Source: Anaerospora hongkongensis (GTDB lineage: Bacteria > Bacillota > Negativicutes > Sporomusales > DSM-15969). Taken from it: 64,000 nt of DNA. The translations under genes and the position numbers were made by a program. The notes under the pieces are model-generated. The model had not been told where the DNA came from. It made no database searches and saw only the letters and a program-made list of their open reading frames with translations. Position 1 is the stretch's first letter. Every line of letters starts with the position of its first letter. Of the stretch, positions 62,432 through 64,000 are shown one piece after another. The DNA lies in contig NZ_SLUI01000008.1 of the NCBI RefSeq assembly GCF_004339805.1, forward strand, positions 62,001 through 126,000, given 5' to 3'.

Positions 62432-62974
62432 TCACTCTTTTTCATTTAAGATAATATTGCGTACAGCTTCTTCCTCTGAAATCCGCACCTTGTTAGGCAA
62501 GCGCTGATTTAAGCCATTCAATAGTTCTTCACTTGCTTTAAAAAATACTTTCTGATTTTCAGTTTTGCCCTTTTTCATTACCCGAAAGGCCAGTGTCCAG
62601 ACCTTACGTCCGTCAAGCGCGGAGTGAAGACGGTATGTGCGGCGAAACTTAACGGCACCTACCAGTTTGGGAACATAGTCATAAATACCAAAAACATCTT
62701 TATAGGGTATCTCATGCACCTGAGTGCCGAATAAGCTCTTTTTCGTAATCCGGAACACTTTTTTGTCTAATTCATAGGTAAGCTTTGATTGTGCCCTGTC
62801 AATCAATACAAAAATGATCATTAATTCAGCAAAAACTTCCAGCGGAGAGAAAAAGCCAATATCAAAATACCGATAAACACTAAAACCAATCATCGCAACA
62901 AGCATAATTACACTAAAAGAAATAGCGTACGTATTCTTTTGGGTAACAATAGACCGATCTACAATTTTCTCCAT
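62432..62974 (-). CDS. hypothetical membrane protein
   Basis: A 180-residue protein with two N-terminal helices (about 16-36 and 42-58) and a cytoplasmic basic C-terminal domain (KKVFRITKKSLFGTQVHEIPYKDVFGIYDY, ends KKVFRI and GIYDY) that resembles a PH-like or bPH domain by its strand pattern. I do not recognise a family. ACAGGAGG before the ATG. Single gene with its own promoter and terminator. Confidence 0.65.
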   Translation of the reverse strand: MEKIVDRSIVTQKNTYAISFSVIMLVAMIGFSVYRYFDIGFFSPLEVFAELMIIFVLIDRAQSKLTYELDKKVFRITKKSLFGTQVHEIPYKDVFGIYDYVPKLVGAVKFRRTYRLHSALDGRKVWTLAFRVMKKGKTENQKVFFKASEELLNGLNQRLPNKVRISEEEAVRNIILNEKE

Positions 62975-63006
62975 ATTTCCTCCTGTATCACTAAACTTAC
63001 CGTTAT

Positions 63007-63036
63007 AGTATACAGTATTTAAAGTAATCCGTACAA
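63007..63036 (-). promoter_or_regulatory. probable promoter of the hypothetical membrane protein gene
   Basis: TTGTAC (63031-63036) and TATACT (63007-63012), 18-bp spacer. Confidence 0.5.
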
Positions 63037-63045
63037 TATGTTGAC

Positions 63046-63080
63046 AAAATAAAATGGCCGGGATTTATTCCCGGCCATAC
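63046..63080 (-). terminator. intrinsic terminator after the permease gene
   Basis: Ten-base GC-rich arms (63054-63063 with 63069-63078) and a U-rich tail on the minus strand. Confidence 0.9.
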
Positions 63081-63092
63081 AGAATGAATGAA

Positions 63093-64000
63093 TTAGAGAT
63101 TGAGCAATCCAAAGAAGACATAGCAGACGATTGCGCCAACCACTGACATGGACAGACCCCAGATCAACAGGTTACGGAACAATTTTGCTTTATCTTCATG
63201 CTCACCGGCGCAAGCGATGCAAAGAGCGCCGAGCGTAGAAAGAGGCGAAGTATCAACTAAGTGAGCACCGATGTTGATTGAAGAAATCATAGCAATTGGG
63301 TTACCGCCGCCAACTTCTTTAATCAAGCCGGGAACCATTGGCAGGAACATCGGCATAACTACGCCGGACGAGCTGGAGTATGCTGATATAGCACCTGTAA
63401 TCAAACCAAGCCAAGCATTAACTGTGGTAGGAGTAGAGATAGCGCCAATTACTTTAACCAGAGCATTGAGTCCGCCGGCTTTATCCATAACTTCGATAAG
63501 CACGGTTACACCGCACACCATGAGCATTACGCCCCAGGGCATTACCTTAATAGCGGCTTTGCTGTCCCCTGAGCCAGTCAGCATCAATACGCCAGCCAGC
63601 ATAAAGGCAATGGAACCAACATTACTCAATAGATTCAGGACAGTTTTGGAGAATAAGGCTTTCGTTGCAGGCAAGCCGGGAAGTACAACCAAGAGGATCA
63701 AAATGCCTACCATTGAGAGTGTAAGAATTTGATGCTTATTGAAAGGTTCCGGTTTGGGAGCCAATTCATCAATATTGAGCGTTTCACCGCGTTGTTTCTT
63801 AATCCAGGCCCAGCCGCCAAGAATAAAGAAGCCGCCAATATTAACCAAACCTTGCGCAATTTCCGAGTTAAAGTGAATTTTCCAGGCAAGGCCGGATAAG
63901 TCGGTAATTCCTAGGCCGCCTGCCATTTTAGCAATAATACCATTAGATATAATACCAGTAGGAGCAAAAGGTGAGAACGCAGCGCCGTTAGCGGCACCAA
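63093..64000 (-). CDS. SLC13/MatC-like anion permease, 5' end cut by window edge
   Basis: The last 302 codons of a membrane permease; the frame stays open to position 64000. It has about eight helices and the motif GAANGAAFSPFAPTGIISNG (63931-63998), a hairpin-type substrate loop typical of MatC/SLC13-like dicarboxylate carriers, and a second such loop ISAYSSSSGVVMPMFLP and SINIGAHLVDTSPLSTLGAL (inverted-repeat topology). Substrate is probably a dicarboxylate such as malonate, malate or succinate; this cannot be fixed from the sequence. It ends at a strong terminator. Confidence 0.85.
   Translation of the reverse strand, partial: GAANGAAFSPFAPTGIISNGIIAKMAGGLGITDLSGLAWKIHFNSEIAQGLVNIGGFFILGGWAWIKKQRGETLNIDELAPKPEPFNKHQILTLSMVGILILLVVLPGLPATKALFSKTVLNLLSNVGSIAFMLAGVLMLTGSGDSKAAIKVMPWGVMLMVCGVTVLIEVMDKAGGLNALVKVIGAISTPTTVNAWLGLITGAISAYSSSSGVVMPMFLPMVPGLIKEVGGGNPIAMISSINIGAHLVDTSPLSTLGALCIACAGEHEDKAKLFRNLLIWGLSMSVVGAIVCYVFFGLLNL

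Overview
The window looks like chromosomal DNA of an endospore-forming, anaerobic, diderm Firmicute, most likely Negativicutes of the Sporomusa/Pelosinus type; I cannot name the genus. Evidence for spore formation: spoIVFA/spoIVFB, a spo0B-like gene, a CotF-type coat protein and a GH18 cortex-type hydrolase. Evidence for Firmicutes: T-box leaders, L27 with a Prp cleavage site and its Prp protease, and the gene order mreBCD-minCD-spoIVFAB-rplU-prp-rpmA-spo0B-obg, also known from Bacillus. Evidence for an outer membrane: a secreted beta-barrel-like protein ending in Phe, and a MacA/MacB-type exporter. Evidence for anaerobic energy metabolism: a complete rnfCDGEAB cluster and an ATP-activated 2-hydroxyacyl-CoA-dehydratase-type enzyme. 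I see no IS element, phage, CRISPR array or rRNA; most of the window is stable core chromosome.

Layout. 1-3.7 kb (minus): a tightly overlapping operon yedF, NifS-like desulfurase, DUF3343, HgdB/YjiM-like protein and its activase (cut by the window edge), which ties sulfur/selenium carriers to an ATP-driven iron-sulfur reductase. 4-5.1 kb: two tandem DUF3841 genes. 5.2-11.3 kb: leuS and pheA, each behind a T-box, with an unknown gene and a GH18 protein between. 11.3-24.6 kb: mixed small units: HD-GYP protein, CsoR/CstR-like repressor, TlpA-like thioredoxin, lgt, HutP-family protein, two TerC-family transporters (one behind a yybP-ykoY riboswitch), a lysine-riboswitch-controlled permease, an outer-membrane protein, a two-component system, and FlxA-like and CotF-like proteins. 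24.6-28.9 kb: tRNA-Ala, then cvfB, rsfS, an LCP ligase, yqeK, an RRM protein and nadD. 29-32.2 kb: a MacAB-like exporter. 32.3-37.8 kb: proA, proB, yhbY, obgE, spo0B-like, rpmA, prp, rplU. 37.9-41.9 kb: rng and two radical-SAM-associated genes. 42-52.9 kb: spoIVFB, spoIVFA, rodA, minE, minD, minC, PBP2, mreD, mreC, mreB, radC, maf and DUF4321. 53-56.5 kb: a Gx transporter and a divergon of a split DUF3100 membrane system with an M20 amidohydrolase. 56.6-62.1 kb: rseC-rnfCDGEAB. 62.4-64 kb: an unknown membrane protein and the C-terminal part of an SLC13/MatC-like permease that runs off the window.

The most interesting parts are the selenium/sulfur-plus-activase operon, the DUF3100/M20 divergon, the CsoR protein with a Cys-Asn-Cys signature, a folded inverted-repeat element at about 55.03-55.19 kb, a strongly strand-skewed non-coding stretch at about 21.0-21.4 kb, and two small genes (47 and 45 codons). 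No single feature proves a wholly new system. All calls rest on reading the sequence and remembered family features; no searches were run.
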